Positions 46,183-55,531 of a stretch of 64,000 bases of DNA are shown one piece after another. The notes under the pieces are model-generated. The model ran no database searches and had not been told where the DNA came from. It saw nothing but the letters and a program-made list of their open reading frames with translations. A program made the translations under genes and the position numbers. The DNA is from Gimesia maris (GTDB lineage Bacteria > Planctomycetota > Planctomycetia > Planctomycetales > Planctomycetaceae): contig NZ_CP042910.1 in assembly GCF_008298035.1 (NCBI RefSeq), forward strand, positions 806,001 through 870,000, given 5' to 3'. Numbering within the stretch: the stretch's first letter is position 1; each line of letters opens with the position of its first letter.

Positions 46183-46770
46183 ATGAGTCGCAAAGCATCG
46201 ATTAAACGTGATACCGCAGAAACACAGATTGAATTGTCGCTGGAACTGGATGGCAGTGGCCAGTCGGATATTCAGACCGGCGTCGGTTTCTTTGACCACA
46301 TGCTGACCCTTCTGGCCCGTCATGCCTTGTTTGATTTATCAGTCAAGGCCAACGGAGATCTGGAGGTTGACTATCACCACACAGTCGAAGACGTAGGTAT
46401 CTGTCTCGGAAAAACGCTTTGTGAAGCGGTGGGCGATAAAAAAGGAATCACACGCTATGGCTCAATCACACTGCCCATGGAAGAGACCCTGGTCACGACG
46501 GCGCTTGATTTAAGCGGTCGCTCCTGGTTTGTGTTTGACGTTCAGTTTCCTACCGAAAAAATTGGTCAGTTCGATACCGAACTCGTTCGGGAATTCTGGC
46601 AGGCGTTTGCCTCGAATGGTCTGTTAAACCTGCATCAGGTTCTGCATCATGGTGGTAACAGTCATCACATTTCGGAAGGACTGTTTAAAGGAACAGCGCG
46701 GGCGCTTCGACAGGCGGTTACCATTGATCCACGTCAACAGGGAGTCCCTTCTTCCAAAGGCGTGCTGTAA
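46183..46770 (+). CDS. hisB: Imidazoleglycerol-phosphate dehydratase
   Basis: A 195-residue monofunctional IGP dehydratase. The duplicated metal-binding motifs are clear: [31 protein letters not shown], and the second pair [25 protein letters not shown] near the C-terminus. No histidinol phosphatase domain is fused. The start ATG 46183 gives [14 protein letters not shown], the normal family N-terminus. It follows hisC on the same strand. Confidence 0.97.
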   Translation: MSRKASIKRDTAETQIELSLELDGSGQSDIQTGVGFFDHMLTLLARHALFDLSVKANGDLEVDYHHTVEDVGICLGKTLCEAVGDKKGITRYGSITLPMEETLVTTALDLSGRSWFVFDVQFPTEKIGQFDTELVREFWQAFASNGLLNLHQVLHHGGNSHHISEGLFKGTARALRQAVTIDPRQQGVPSSKGVL

Positions 46771-47529
46771 TCATCACTGTAAAAAATTGCTGAAAAACGC
46801 TCTGGCTCCGCGTCTGTTTTTCGCTGAAAACAGTGAATAAATGACTGATTTTTCTGACTGCATTTTCAATGCGAAAGTCAATGTTCGGTAAGTTATCACC
46901 GCTGAAAAAAACGAATTTTTTTTTCGTGCGCTTTTTCGTGGCATCTATGTTGACTCTCAGCCTGGAAAAGTTAATCTGAGAATTAGCTCTGGTTCGTTGA
47001 AGTGATTTGAACTGGATTTCATTTGATCCAGCCCGTTTGGCTTCAGCGTTTCAGCGTGTTTTTAAATTTAACTTTTGCCATTCCGACTTGGACTGTTTCC
47101 AGTCACAACCTGAATAGACAGCATCGTGGCAAGATCGGTTCTTTGATGTGAACTGATTCAACACCATCAACGATGTTGAAACCACTCTTCGCAATGAGAT
47201 CGTAGTTACACCCGGTATTCGGTCCTCGATCGAAATTCTCTGCGGGCACTTTGCATCCTGATTGCGCGGATCTGTTTGATTCTGGTTAGAAACAGAGTTC
47301 ATTTCGGAACGTTGTAGAAATTAAATGAGGAAACTCCCGAAATCACCGCTTGTGCCAATACGGATGGCGACTTGGGTTGTTTTGACTGCCGAGAATAATG
47401 GCCAGTAAGTGTCAGCGGCAGCCTAGGACTTGATGGCTCTGTACGGATTATGAGTAAGTTGGTTGGTAGTCAAATTTATTGTGAATGAAGCTCACAATTC
47501 TCTATTTCGGGAGTTTCCCTTTTTCTCAT
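46771..47529. other. Long non-coding stretch after hisB, with a 15-bp inverted repeat
   Basis: These 759 bp lie between convergent genes and hold no convincing gene. I see a few weak hairpins (for example TCTCAG/CTGAGA near 46960-46990), A/T runs near 46905-46925, and the 15-bp inverted repeat with arms 47329-47343 and 47504-47518. The stretch could be a decayed gene, a small mobile remnant or an unrecognised RNA. Confidence 0.45.
47329..47518. repeat. Inverted repeat pair, 15-bp arms 160 bp apart
   Basis: GGAAACTCCCGAAAT at 47329-47343 is repeated as its exact reverse complement at 47504-47518. The distal arm also contains GGGA-AAC-TCCC, itself a small hairpin. The right arm ends 11 bp before the stop of the CoiA-like gene. 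The size (190 bp) and termini resemble a miniature inverted-repeat element, but I find no target-site duplication. Confidence 0.5.
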
Positions 47530-48207
47530 TCAGGCAGCTGCCTGATTTTCCGCTTCGATTTCATACAGCAATGCGTTCTTCTCTTTCCCGACCAGTTTAA
47601 TCGCGCCGGTGTTACGCAGGCAGTAGGCCATCTTCTGTGCCAGCCAGCGGGGGATACCAGCTGCCTTGGCCAGATCTTTGGTCTGAAAGGGGGCAGGGAG
47701 CTTTCCCGGGATTAACTTGAGCAGGTCAGCTGCCGTATTGAACGCGATCTGGTCTTCCACTGATCGCAGTACTCGATCGGTCACCCGGTAATCTTTACCC
47801 TTCCAGCGGCGGGGCTTTCGTGCGATCCGGTGTTCCTCCTGAATGGTGAGCGCCACTTCCAGCGTCAGGCGTGGATGCGGGAAAACATTCGCGAAATGAA
47901 CCATGTCTTCAAACAGATCGAATACAGAGCCACGACGGGGGCTGAAACGAGCGGAGATCGGCTCGCCATTCTTCTTCTGCCGCTTAATCAGATATTTCCG
48001 GATCGCAATTGGTTTGACGACATGCACGTCATGGTCTTCCAGCAGGCAGCGGACCTTGTCGCGTATTGCTCCCAGAGAACCATGCTGAATTTCAATCAGT
48101 CGGTCGCCATCAATGGCATCAATTCTGTAGGAACCCAGCGTGATTTCTTCACACTCGCTATTCGGTGCATAGTACGATTTCAATTGACGATGCAGTGAGG
48201 TTTCCAT
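47530..48207 (-). CDS. Hypothetical protein with CoiA-like nuclease motif and C-terminal winged helix
   Basis: A 225-residue protein; I start at ATG 48207 (METSLHRQLKSYY) since the frame upstream to 48324 looks unlike protein. Residues about 25-52 read YRIDAIDGDRLIEIQHGSLGAIRDK. An Asp followed by E-x-Q and a basic helix is the arrangement seen in CoiA-type PD-(D/E)XK enzymes. The C-terminal part (about 165-220: FQTKDLAKAAGIPRWLAQKMAY) looks like a winged helix. The middle is rich in Arg and Lys. The family is otherwise unknown to me; the nuclease idea is inference. It is unlinked to competence genes. Confidence 0.7.
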   Translation of the reverse strand: METSLHRQLKSYYAPNSECEEITLGSYRIDAIDGDRLIEIQHGSLGAIRDKVRCLLEDHDVHVVKPIAIRKYLIKRQKKNGEPISARFSPRRGSVFDLFEDMVHFANVFPHPRLTLEVALTIQEEHRIARKPRRWKGKDYRVTDRVLRSVEDQIAFNTAADLLKLIPGKLPAPFQTKDLAKAAGIPRWLAQKMAYCLRNTGAIKLVGKEKNALLYEIEAENQAAA

Positions 48208-48377
48208 ACCAGGTGCACGTTCAGGAGAGGGAAAGTTCAGTAAGCCAGACGGGGATTGCCGGGCATGGTAGGCCAGATAGAAGACTGTGTCTATATGAAT
48301 CTTAAACGCATTCAGGCTGCTCACCTCATGTGGTCAGCAGCCTGAATGATGTTGCAATTGATGATATCCAGCCTGGA

Positions 48378-49721
48378 TCAGGAATCAATGACAGTCAGGC
48401 GGCCTGTACTGTCGCCAAATGACGTTACCGGAGCTCCTGCCCGGTCCAGCATGGAGACGAACAGGTTGCTTAACGGTGTTTCCGTTTTGACCTGATGGTG
48501 GAAACCGGTTTTGATAGTACCACCACCTTTACCGGCCAGAATAATCGGCAGATCATGGTGGCTGTGGCGGTTACCATCGCCGATGGCGCTCCCATAACAG
48601 ATCATCGAGTTATCCAGCAGGTTACTGTTTCCTTCTGGCGTCGCTTTGAGACGGTTCAGGAAGTAAGCAAACTGGGAAGTCAGGTACTCATCAATTTTTT
48701 GAATGTCGGCTATTTTCTTTTCATCATTGCGATGGTGTGACAGTTCGTGGTGTCCTGAATTCACTCCGACCATCGGGAAGGTCTGGTTACTGCCGGCATT
48801 GCCTACCATAAATGTGGCGACACGTGTGGTATCGGTCTGGAAGGCAAGAATCAGCAGGTCGTACATCAGGCGGATGTGTTCCTGAAACTCACTGGGAATA
48901 CCCTCTGGCAGCTGCATTTCCGGCGGTTTGATTTTTTCGTGATGGGTACTGCGCTCAATTCGCTGTTCGATTTCCCGCACACTGGTAAAATATTCATCGA
49001 TCTTGCGTTGGTCATTACGACCCAGTTGTTTCTTCAACTGGTCTGCATCGTGTTTGACCAGGTCCAGAATACTCTGACGGTCTTTCAGGTGGCGGGCACG
49101 CTGTTTTTCCCGTTCGGCGCCACCGCCAAACAGGCGTTCGAATGCGAGTTTGGGAACGATCTCTTTTGCCGTTGGCGTAGAAGGTGTCCGCCAGGATATA
49201 TTGGACGAGTAAGCACAACTGTAACCAGAGTCGCATTGCCCGGCGTTTCGGCCGCGTGTCATACCCAGTTCCAGCGAAGGCAGACGCGTCAGATGACCTA
49301 CCTGCTGAGCGGCAACCTGGTCCACAGAAACACCGGCTTTAATGTCGGCACCGCTGGTTTTTGTCGGGTGCGCACTGGTGAGATACACGGAAGCACAGCG
49401 GGCATGGTCACCAGCCCCATCTCCCAGAGCGCGGGCATTGATCTGGGCCAGTCCGGAAATCACATTGATATCCGACTTCAGACTTTCCAGAGGTTTCAGT
49501 GATTTCGGCATCTCATAGTTCAGACCCGTAGAAGTGGGATACCATGAAGGACCAATCACTCCGTTCGGGAAGAAAATGAAAGCGGTTCTGACGGGCGCTT
49601 TCGCCGCAGCAGGAGCAGCGGCGGCCAGATTCAACTGGGGCTGCATGATGTCCAGCAATGGCAGTGCCATCGTTGTTCCAAGCCCTTGCAGGAATGTACG
49701 GCGTTTCAGGAGATTAGTCAT
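48378..49721 (-). CDS. DUF1552 family protein
   Basis: A 447-residue planctomycete-type protein. The N-terminus LLKRRTFLQGLGTTMALPLLD is a twin-arginine-like export signal. The body contains the family stretches RTAFIFFPNGVIGPSWYP, LPSLELGM, CDSGYSCAYSSNISW and SHHDLPIILAGKGGGTIKTG. Its start overlaps the DUF1592 gene's stop by 8 bp, so the two proteins are made together, as in most planctomycete genomes. The biochemical role is unknown; pairing with a predicted cytochrome suggests extracytoplasmic redox or degradation. Confidence 0.92.
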   Translation of the reverse strand: MTNLLKRRTFLQGLGTTMALPLLDIMQPQLNLAAAAPAAAKAPVRTAFIFFPNGVIGPSWYPTSTGLNYEMPKSLKPLESLKSDINVISGLAQINARALGDGAGDHARCASVYLTSAHPTKTSGADIKAGVSVDQVAAQQVGHLTRLPSLELGMTRGRNAGQCDSGYSCAYSSNISWRTPSTPTAKEIVPKLAFERLFGGGAEREKQRARHLKDRQSILDLVKHDADQLKKQLGRNDQRKIDEYFTSVREIEQRIERSTHHEKIKPPEMQLPEGIPSEFQEHIRLMYDLLILAFQTDTTRVATFMVGNAGSNQTFPMVGVNSGHHELSHHRNDEKKIADIQKIDEYLTSQFAYFLNRLKATPEGNSNLLDNSMICYGSAIGDGNRHSHHDLPIILAGKGGGTIKTGFHHQVKTETPLSNLFVSMLDRAGAPVTSFGDSTGRLTVIDS

Positions 49722-52095
49722 TGTGAGAACCTCGTTGACGTTTCAGGAATGGATCGCTGGTGACAATTTCGGTGACGAGTGCCGAAAAGCGATAGCCTCT
49801 GGTAGTAAAGTTGTTGGTGATTTCATCCAGCGCACACTTGTCATAGTATTCGACACCACGACCAATGGCGTAAGTCAGCATCTTCTCTGCTAAGGATCGG
49901 CAAAACCCCTGTTTCTGCTCTTCCAGAATCCCGATTAATTCTACGGGACTCTGAAAAGCCTGACCACTGGGTAATTGACCAGAAGAATCGATTTTATGCT
50001 TTCCTTCCTTCTCTCTCCAGCGACCAATGGCATCGAAGTTTTCGAAACCCAGTCCTAAAGGATCCATCTGATCGTGACAGGCCGCACAACCGGCGATCTT
50101 ACGATGCAATGCCAACTGCTCGCGTAACGTGGCATTGGGCTTCGCACCTGCTGCCTCTTCCAGCTCAGGCACATTAGGCGGCGGTGCAGGGGGTGGGGTG
50201 CCTAGAATGTTTTCCATGATCCATTTTCCCCGTTTCACAGGAGAGGTCCGACCCGGGTTGGAAGTTAATGTCAGGATACTTGCCTGGGTGATCAGACCGG
50301 CTCGTTTCGATTTATCAAGGCTGACCTTCTGGAATTGATCTCCTTTGATTTTGTCATTCCCGTAAAATTTCGCCAGATTCTCATTCATGAAGGTGTAATC
50401 GGCGTTGATGAATTCGATCACACTCCGATCTTCTTTCATAATGTAGCTGAAAAACTCTTCCGTTTCACGACGCATGTCTGCCTTCAACCGGGAATTGAAT
50501 ACGCGGAATTTTCGTGGATCGGGCGTCAGGTCATCCAGGTTTCGCAGATTCAGCCACTGGCCAGCAAAGTTTTTGACGAATGCTTCTGACCTGGGATCTT
50601 CCAGCATGCGTTTGACCTGTACCTGCAGGGTACGCCGGTCATGCAGTCGTCCCTGGGCTGCCAGGTCAAACAAAGTCTGATCCGGCATGCTGCTCCACAG
50701 GAAGTAGGAGAGCCGGGAAGCAATTTCATATTGAGCAATGGTCCGACTGTCACTTTTGCTGCCTGGATCCTGCAGACCTTCAATCCGAAACAGAAAGTGA
50801 GGGGAAACCAGAATCGCCTGGAGACCCACCTGAATTCCCTGTTCGAAGGTACGGCCCGATTTGACACGCGCCTCGACCAGTTCCACGACCGGAGCGACTT
50901 CTTCCCGGCTGACCGGACGCCGGAATGCCTGGGTGGCAAATTCGCGGATAATCTTCTCGGCACAATAGTGGATTGAGCGGCCGCTGCCTGGAGTGCAGGT
51001 GATGACTTTATGATGTGAGGCAGGCAGATCCGCGGGCAGTTGACCCAGTGGTCCTTTGAATGCGACCTCATTCACATACAGGTTCCGATCCCGTTTATTG
51101 GGAGGACCTTTGGGATCGTAGAAGTCATTCAGGAACGAAATGGTCAGGACATGTTTCCCCTCAGGCAGTCGGACTGCCTCGGGCATGGTGAATGTACCGG
51201 GAGAGTTCCTGTCCTCTTTGACATCAAATGTTTTCAACAGCTTGCCATCCAGCTTGACTTCCATTTTTGCCGGTTCGGTTCCGGCAGCAGTTGAACCGGC
51301 AATAATCTGGAAGTCATATTTTCCGGCCTGCTTGAGTTCAATCTTCCCAGCCAGGGTGCCGCGGGAATGAAAGCCTGCACCACTCTTTCTGATTGTAACA
51401 GCGCCTTCTTTCTGGAAGTTCTTCTCCTTGATTTTCTGCCAGGGATAACTGTCAGGCGTATTTGCAAAAATGGCTTTTTCGGAGATCTCTTCTGCTGCAT
51501 CCAGATATTTTTCCATTAACAGGGGAGGCAGAGTCAGCACGTCACCAATGTTATCAAATCCATAACCCACATCATCGGAGGGGAAGTTTTCTGCTGGTTC
51601 AAAATCGACGCCAAGCAGATCACGAATGGTGTTGTTATATTCGCTGCGGTTCAGTCGGCGAACGGTGACGCGACCCGGGTCGATTTCACCTGAGCAGTCA
51701 ACTCCGTACAGGGCATCGTCAAACCAGGCCAGAACGTCTTCCCGTTCCTTGTCTGTTGGTAGAGTGCCCGCATCCTTGGGAGGCATTGATTGAATCTGGA
51801 TGCGTTTCACGATTTTTTCCCACGCTTCACGCTGTTCCACAATGCTGTCGCGGGACTGATATTTTTCCAGGCCAAGACCGGCTTCTGCCTCGGCTCCCGT
51901 GTGGCAGTCAAGACAGTACTTCGTAATGAACGGTTTCACCTGGGACTGAAATTGCTTTTCTGATTTCTCCAGGCTCAACGGCGCTCCGTTTGCATCGGAG
52001 AGACAGATCACCAGGCTCAGACTGCAGGCTGTCATGCAGACACTTTTCAAGGCCTTCAATTTACAGAGCCGGGATGTGATTTCCATCATTCGCAT
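49714..52095 (-). CDS. DUF1592/DUF1588/DUF1587/DUF1585/DUF1595 planctomycete cytochrome-type protein
   Basis: A 793-residue protein with a signal peptide (about 15-38). An N-terminal haem motif CLDCHT follows (KYCLDCHTGAEAE), then DUF1587 (TVRRLNRSEYNNTIRDLLG), a carbohydrate-binding-like insert (AGKYDFQIIAGSTAAG), DUF1595 (FATQAFRRPVSREEV), DUF1592 (EIASRLSYFLWSSMPD), DUF1588 with a second haem-type motif (CAACHDQMDPLGLGFENFD) and C-terminal DUF1585 (YAIGRGVEYYDKCALDEI). It is thought to be a periplasmic c-type cytochrome. It overlaps the DUF1552 gene by 8 bp. Substrate is unknown. Confidence 0.93.
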   Translation of the reverse strand: MRMMEITSRLCKLKALKSVCMTACSLSLVICLSDANGAPLSLEKSEKQFQSQVKPFITKYCLDCHTGAEAEAGLGLEKYQSRDSIVEQREAWEKIVKRIQIQSMPPKDAGTLPTDKEREDVLAWFDDALYGVDCSGEIDPGRVTVRRLNRSEYNNTIRDLLGVDFEPAENFPSDDVGYGFDNIGDVLTLPPLLMEKYLDAAEEISEKAIFANTPDSYPWQKIKEKNFQKEGAVTIRKSGAGFHSRGTLAGKIELKQAGKYDFQIIAGSTAAGTEPAKMEVKLDGKLLKTFDVKEDRNSPGTFTMPEAVRLPEGKHVLTISFLNDFYDPKGPPNKRDRNLYVNEVAFKGPLGQLPADLPASHHKVITCTPGSGRSIHYCAEKIIREFATQAFRRPVSREEVAPVVELVEARVKSGRTFEQGIQVGLQAILVSPHFLFRIEGLQDPGSKSDSRTIAQYEIASRLSYFLWSSMPDQTLFDLAAQGRLHDRRTLQVQVKRMLEDPRSEAFVKNFAGQWLNLRNLDDLTPDPRKFRVFNSRLKADMRRETEEFFSYIMKEDRSVIEFINADYTFMNENLAKFYGNDKIKGDQFQKVSLDKSKRAGLITQASILTLTSNPGRTSPVKRGKWIMENILGTPPPAPPPNVPELEEAAGAKPNATLREQLALHRKIAGCAACHDQMDPLGLGFENFDAIGRWREKEGKHKIDSSGQLPSGQAFQSPVELIGILEEQKQGFCRSLAEKMLTYAIGRGVEYYDKCALDEITNNFTTRGYRFSALVTEIVTSDPFLKRQRGSHND

Positions 52096-52524
52096 TTATA
52101 CAAAACCTTCGGGCGGGGGACTCAGGTTGATTTCTTTCGAGCGGTTTGAGATCGAAAGCTGTGAGCGCGTCGCTTGCACACATTCAGACTGAGGCAGGTA
52201 TTTAGTGGCAGGAATTTCTATACTACAGCGTAACGTCACGGGAGACCGTTTTGCAAGATCAGTCTGCTGCAGATCTCCTGTAACTGAACCATATTATAAC
52301 ACGATTGACTGCCTGACTGTATTCTACTCAGCAGGCGGGCACAGAGTTTCAATATTTTTAGTTGTTAAGTATTTAATGCGAACTTAACGAAACCCGACAC
52401 TGCCGGTTTGCTGGTTATTGACAGGCTCTATTCGGCTCTGCATCCTAGGGAATGCGATCTGCTGTTCAGGCAGGTTTCTTCATTCAAACAATTTGACTTC
52501 CTGTCCTTATCTGGTACTGAACTG
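52096..52524. other. Divergent intergenic region upstream of the TctC-TctB fusion gene
   Basis: A 429-bp non-coding stretch. An open frame runs into the next gene from 52408, but it encodes no recognisable extension of a lipoprotein signal, so I treat it as leader. A weak inverted repeat AGATC/GATCT (52256-52276) and a TATTAT near 52291 are the only motifs; neither is strong. Confidence 0.4.
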
Positions 52525-53901
52525 ATGAATCAGCGCGCGATGATTACTGTTAGTGTCCGGTGGAAACTTCTTTTTCTCTGCCTGTTCCTGTTGAACGGCT
52601 GTTCTTCGAGTACAGTCGATAATTATCCGGATCGACCGATTACGATTATATGTCCCTGGTCAGTCGGTGGCGCGACAGATCGCACGTCGCGACAGTTAGG
52701 CGTGTATCTGGAGCAGGAATTAGGCGTCCCCGTTAACGTCATCAATGCCACAGGCGGTCGTGGTGTGACCGGGCACAGTCGAGGCCTCAATGCCCGGCCC
52801 GACGGTTATACGCTGGCCATCATTACCGGCGAACTCAATATGCTGCACTGGCAGAACCTGACAAAACTCACGCATCGGGATGCCGTCCCGATTGTCTCAC
52901 TCGTGGATGGGGCCGCAGCAGTCTTTGTTAAAACAGATTCTCCCTTTCAGAACATGCAGGAACTGCAGGACTATGTAAAAACCCACCCCGGCAAACTGAC
53001 GGCCACCGGTACGGCGAGCGGCGGCATCTGGCATCTGGCGCTGGCAGGCTGGCTCGACTTCAGTGAACTCAACGCGGAAGACATCAAGTGGATTCCCATG
53101 AATGGTGCGGGTCCCTCTTTGCAGGAACTTGCCAGTGGCGGCGTGGATCTGGTCTGCTGCAGCCTGCCTGAAGCCAAGACGCTCTACGAATCGGGACAGG
53201 TCCGCTGCCTGGGTGTGATGGCAGAGGAGCCGCTGGCAGAGTTTCCCGAAGTGCCTACTTTCATTTCGCAGGATATGAACTGGAGCATCTCAGGCTGGAA
53301 TGGTCTTGCGCTACCTGCAGGAACGCCGGAACCGATCGTGGAGAAAGTCTCGGCAGTTGTCAATAAAATCACGGATGGTGACGTCAGACTCAATGGGCAA
53401 TCATTTCCCGAAGCCATGCGGGAGGCTGGTCTGAGCACCCGTTATCGGGCCGGTGATGAGTTCTCTGCTTTCCTGAAATCGAATGACGAGACGCTGGGGA
53501 AACTGTTAACCAGTGATGCCTTCGCGAAGATGTCGACACGGGATACCGGACCATTGGTCTTCCCGGGGATGATCGCGTTCGCCATGTGTGTGATCCTGGG
53601 GTGTCTGGCAGTTCAGAAAAAAGTTCACGCCCTCGCTCCAGAAGTGACCGGCGATGCGGTTACCCGGCAGGGCATCATCAATACCATACTTGTACTGACG
53701 GGGATCGTGTTTTACTTACTGTTTGCCGAAGAACTCGGTTTTATACTGACAGCGGGAGTCGTTCTGTTTCTGTTGCTCTGGAAGTTTGGTACGCGCTTAT
53801 GGGTCTGTGCTTTGATCACCGTACTTTTCGTTCCGGGAATTTACACATTATTCGCTCTACTCCTGCGGGTTCCCCTGCCACGGGGTGTACTTGGCTGGTA
53901 G
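52525..53901 (+). CDS. TctC-TctB fusion: tripartite tricarboxylate transporter receptor with small membrane subunit
   Basis: A 458-residue protein starting at ATG 52525 (MNQRAMITVSVRWK). The first 26 residues form a lipoprotein-like signal ending in LLNGC (Cys26). Residues about 33-325 are a TctC/BugE-type substrate receptor (YPDRPITIICPWSVGGATDR, GLNARPDGYTLAIIT, ATGTASGGIWHLALAGWL, WNGLALPAGTPEPIV). Residues about 335-455 have four hydrophobic helices (VFPGMIAFAMCVILGCL, NTILVLTGIVFYLLF and others) like TctB. Normally these are two proteins. The gene for TctA starts 57 bp downstream. The carboxylate imported is unknown. Confidence 0.88.
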   Translation: MNQRAMITVSVRWKLLFLCLFLLNGCSSSTVDNYPDRPITIICPWSVGGATDRTSRQLGVYLEQELGVPVNVINATGGRGVTGHSRGLNARPDGYTLAIITGELNMLHWQNLTKLTHRDAVPIVSLVDGAAAVFVKTDSPFQNMQELQDYVKTHPGKLTATGTASGGIWHLALAGWLDFSELNAEDIKWIPMNGAGPSLQELASGGVDLVCCSLPEAKTLYESGQVRCLGVMAEEPLAEFPEVPTFISQDMNWSISGWNGLALPAGTPEPIVEKVSAVVNKITDGDVRLNGQSFPEAMREAGLSTRYRAGDEFSAFLKSNDETLGKLLTSDAFAKMSTRDTGPLVFPGMIAFAMCVILGCLAVQKKVHALAPEVTGDAVTRQGIINTILVLTGIVFYLLFAEELGFILTAGVVLFLLLWKFGTRLWVCALITVLFVPGIYTLFALLLRVPLPRGVLGW

Positions 53902-53958
53902 CTTTCGACTCGACATTGTACTGACTCTGACATTCGCCTCGCAACTTGAAGAATCAAC

Positions 53959-55500
53959 ATGGAATCGACATTCATCACCGCGCTTCAGAATATCGTCTCG
54001 CCTGAAGTCCTGCTGGTAATTTTTCTCTCGGCCGTCTATGGACTGTTTGTTGGTTCCATCCCCGGATTAACCGCCACGATGGCGGTTGCGTTGTTGATAC
54101 CACTTACCTTTTATCTGGATAACCTGTCTGCGATTGCCGCGATTGTGACGCTGGAAGCCTGCAGTATTTTTGCCGGCGATATTCCGACGACACTGGTTCG
54201 CATACCGGGGACTCCCTCTTCAGCCGCTTATACCGACGACGCGTATTCGCTTACCCGCCGCGGTCTGCACGAAACGTCTCTCGGCGTTTCGCTGGTCTTC
54301 AGTGTTGCCGGCGGTTTGTTCGGCGCGCTCGTTCTGATTCTCGCCGCTCCACAACTGGCGAAGATCGCGTTTGAGTTTACGACCTACGAATATTTCTGGC
54401 TCTATGTGCTCGGCTTGAGCTGTGCCGCCATTGTTTCCACTGGCTCCCGACTTAAAGGGGCGCTTGCTCTGATGATCGGACTGATGTTTGCCACAGTCGG
54501 CTTGAGCGAGGTGCACAGCGTGCCCCGTTTCACATTTGGCTTTGACGAACTGTTTACGGGTATTAATTTTGTCCCGGCCATGATCGGCTTGTTCGGTCTC
54601 TCCGAAGTATTTCGCAATACGCTGACTTCAAAAACAGAGGAGGAAACTGAAAAACTCAAGTCGGCGCTCCCGGTCGAAGTAGACAAATCCTGGTTCAAAC
54701 ATCTCAAGCCTGTTTTTGGCGGCGTGCTGCCTCAACTCTGGAAACGAAAATTCAGCTGGTTCCGCTCCAGTTGTATTGGTTCGACGATCGGCATGATCCC
54801 CGGCGCCGGAGCCGACATCGCTGCCTGGATCTCGTACGCCGTTTCCAAAAAATGTTCCAAAACGCCTGAAGAGTATGGCAAAGGATCTCTCGATGCAGTC
54901 GGCGATGCCACGAGCGCCAACAACTCGGCGCTTGCCGGCGCATGGATTCCCGCACTCGTACTGGGGATTCCCGGCGACTCGGTAACCGCGATTGTCATCG
55001 GCGTACTGTTGATGAAAAATATTACCCCTGGTCCAGGTATCTTCGAAAATCCAGATCAGCTGGTTCTCGTGCATGGTATTTATCTGACGTTTATTATCGC
55101 CAACCTGCTGTTAATTCCCCTGGGTTTTCTGGCCATTCGCAGCGGCGCGCAGCTGGTTCGTATTCCCCGCCGCATCCTGATGCCTTTGATTCTGATGTTC
55201 TGTGTCGTCGGTTCTTACTCCATCAATGGCAGTTACTTCGATGTCTGGGTCATGCTCGGCATGGGCATCCTCGGATTTATCCTGGAAGTCTTTGCAATAC
55301 CCCTCGGGCCGGTTGTGCTGGGTATCATTCTCGGTGGGCAACTGGAACAGTCCTTCGTACAGAATCTTTCCAAAGACGACAGCATCCTTTCTTTCTTTAA
55401 CCGTCCCATCTCAGCCGCCCTGGGAATCTTCTGCATCGCCCTCTGGCTCGTGCCACTCATCATGCCTCTGCTCAGAAAAAAATGGTCGACTCCGGCTTGA
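53959..55500 (+). CDS. tctA: Tripartite tricarboxylate transporter large membrane subunit (TctA)
   Basis: A 513-residue protein with about twelve hydrophobic helices, the standard TctA length. The signature GLFVGSIPGLTATMAVALLIPLT is at residues about 24-46, with AGDIPTTLVRIPGTPSSAAYTDDAY after it, and SCIGSTIGMIPGAGADIAAWISY in the second half, reflecting the family's internal duplication. It forms the transmembrane channel with TctB, fed by TctC; here both partners are encoded in the preceding gene. Confidence 0.95.
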   Translation: MESTFITALQNIVSPEVLLVIFLSAVYGLFVGSIPGLTATMAVALLIPLTFYLDNLSAIAAIVTLEACSIFAGDIPTTLVRIPGTPSSAAYTDDAYSLTRRGLHETSLGVSLVFSVAGGLFGALVLILAAPQLAKIAFEFTTYEYFWLYVLGLSCAAIVSTGSRLKGALALMIGLMFATVGLSEVHSVPRFTFGFDELFTGINFVPAMIGLFGLSEVFRNTLTSKTEEETEKLKSALPVEVDKSWFKHLKPVFGGVLPQLWKRKFSWFRSSCIGSTIGMIPGAGADIAAWISYAVSKKCSKTPEEYGKGSLDAVGDATSANNSALAGAWIPALVLGIPGDSVTAIVIGVLLMKNITPGPGIFENPDQLVLVHGIYLTFIIANLLLIPLGFLAIRSGAQLVRIPRRILMPLILMFCVVGSYSINGSYFDVWVMLGMGILGFILEVFAIPLGPVVLGIILGGQLEQSFVQNLSKDDSILSFFNRPISAALGIFCIALWLVPLIMPLLRKKWSTPA

Positions 55501-55531
55501 AAAATGTGATGTATTGCACAGGTGAAACGGG

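Noticed and set aside
47051-47302. 83-codon minus-strand frame in the gap after hisB
   Set aside because: There is no ribosome-binding site, no domain and an unusual Ser/Asn/Gln-rich composition. It may be a remnant but I cannot support it as a gene.
48876-49502. 208-codon plus-strand frame opposite DUF1552
   Set aside because: It is antisense to a well-supported gene with no recognisable protein features.
52408-52524. Upstream extension of the TctC-TctB gene
   Set aside because: It would put 39 charged residues before a lipoprotein signal sequence, which would not work as an export signal.
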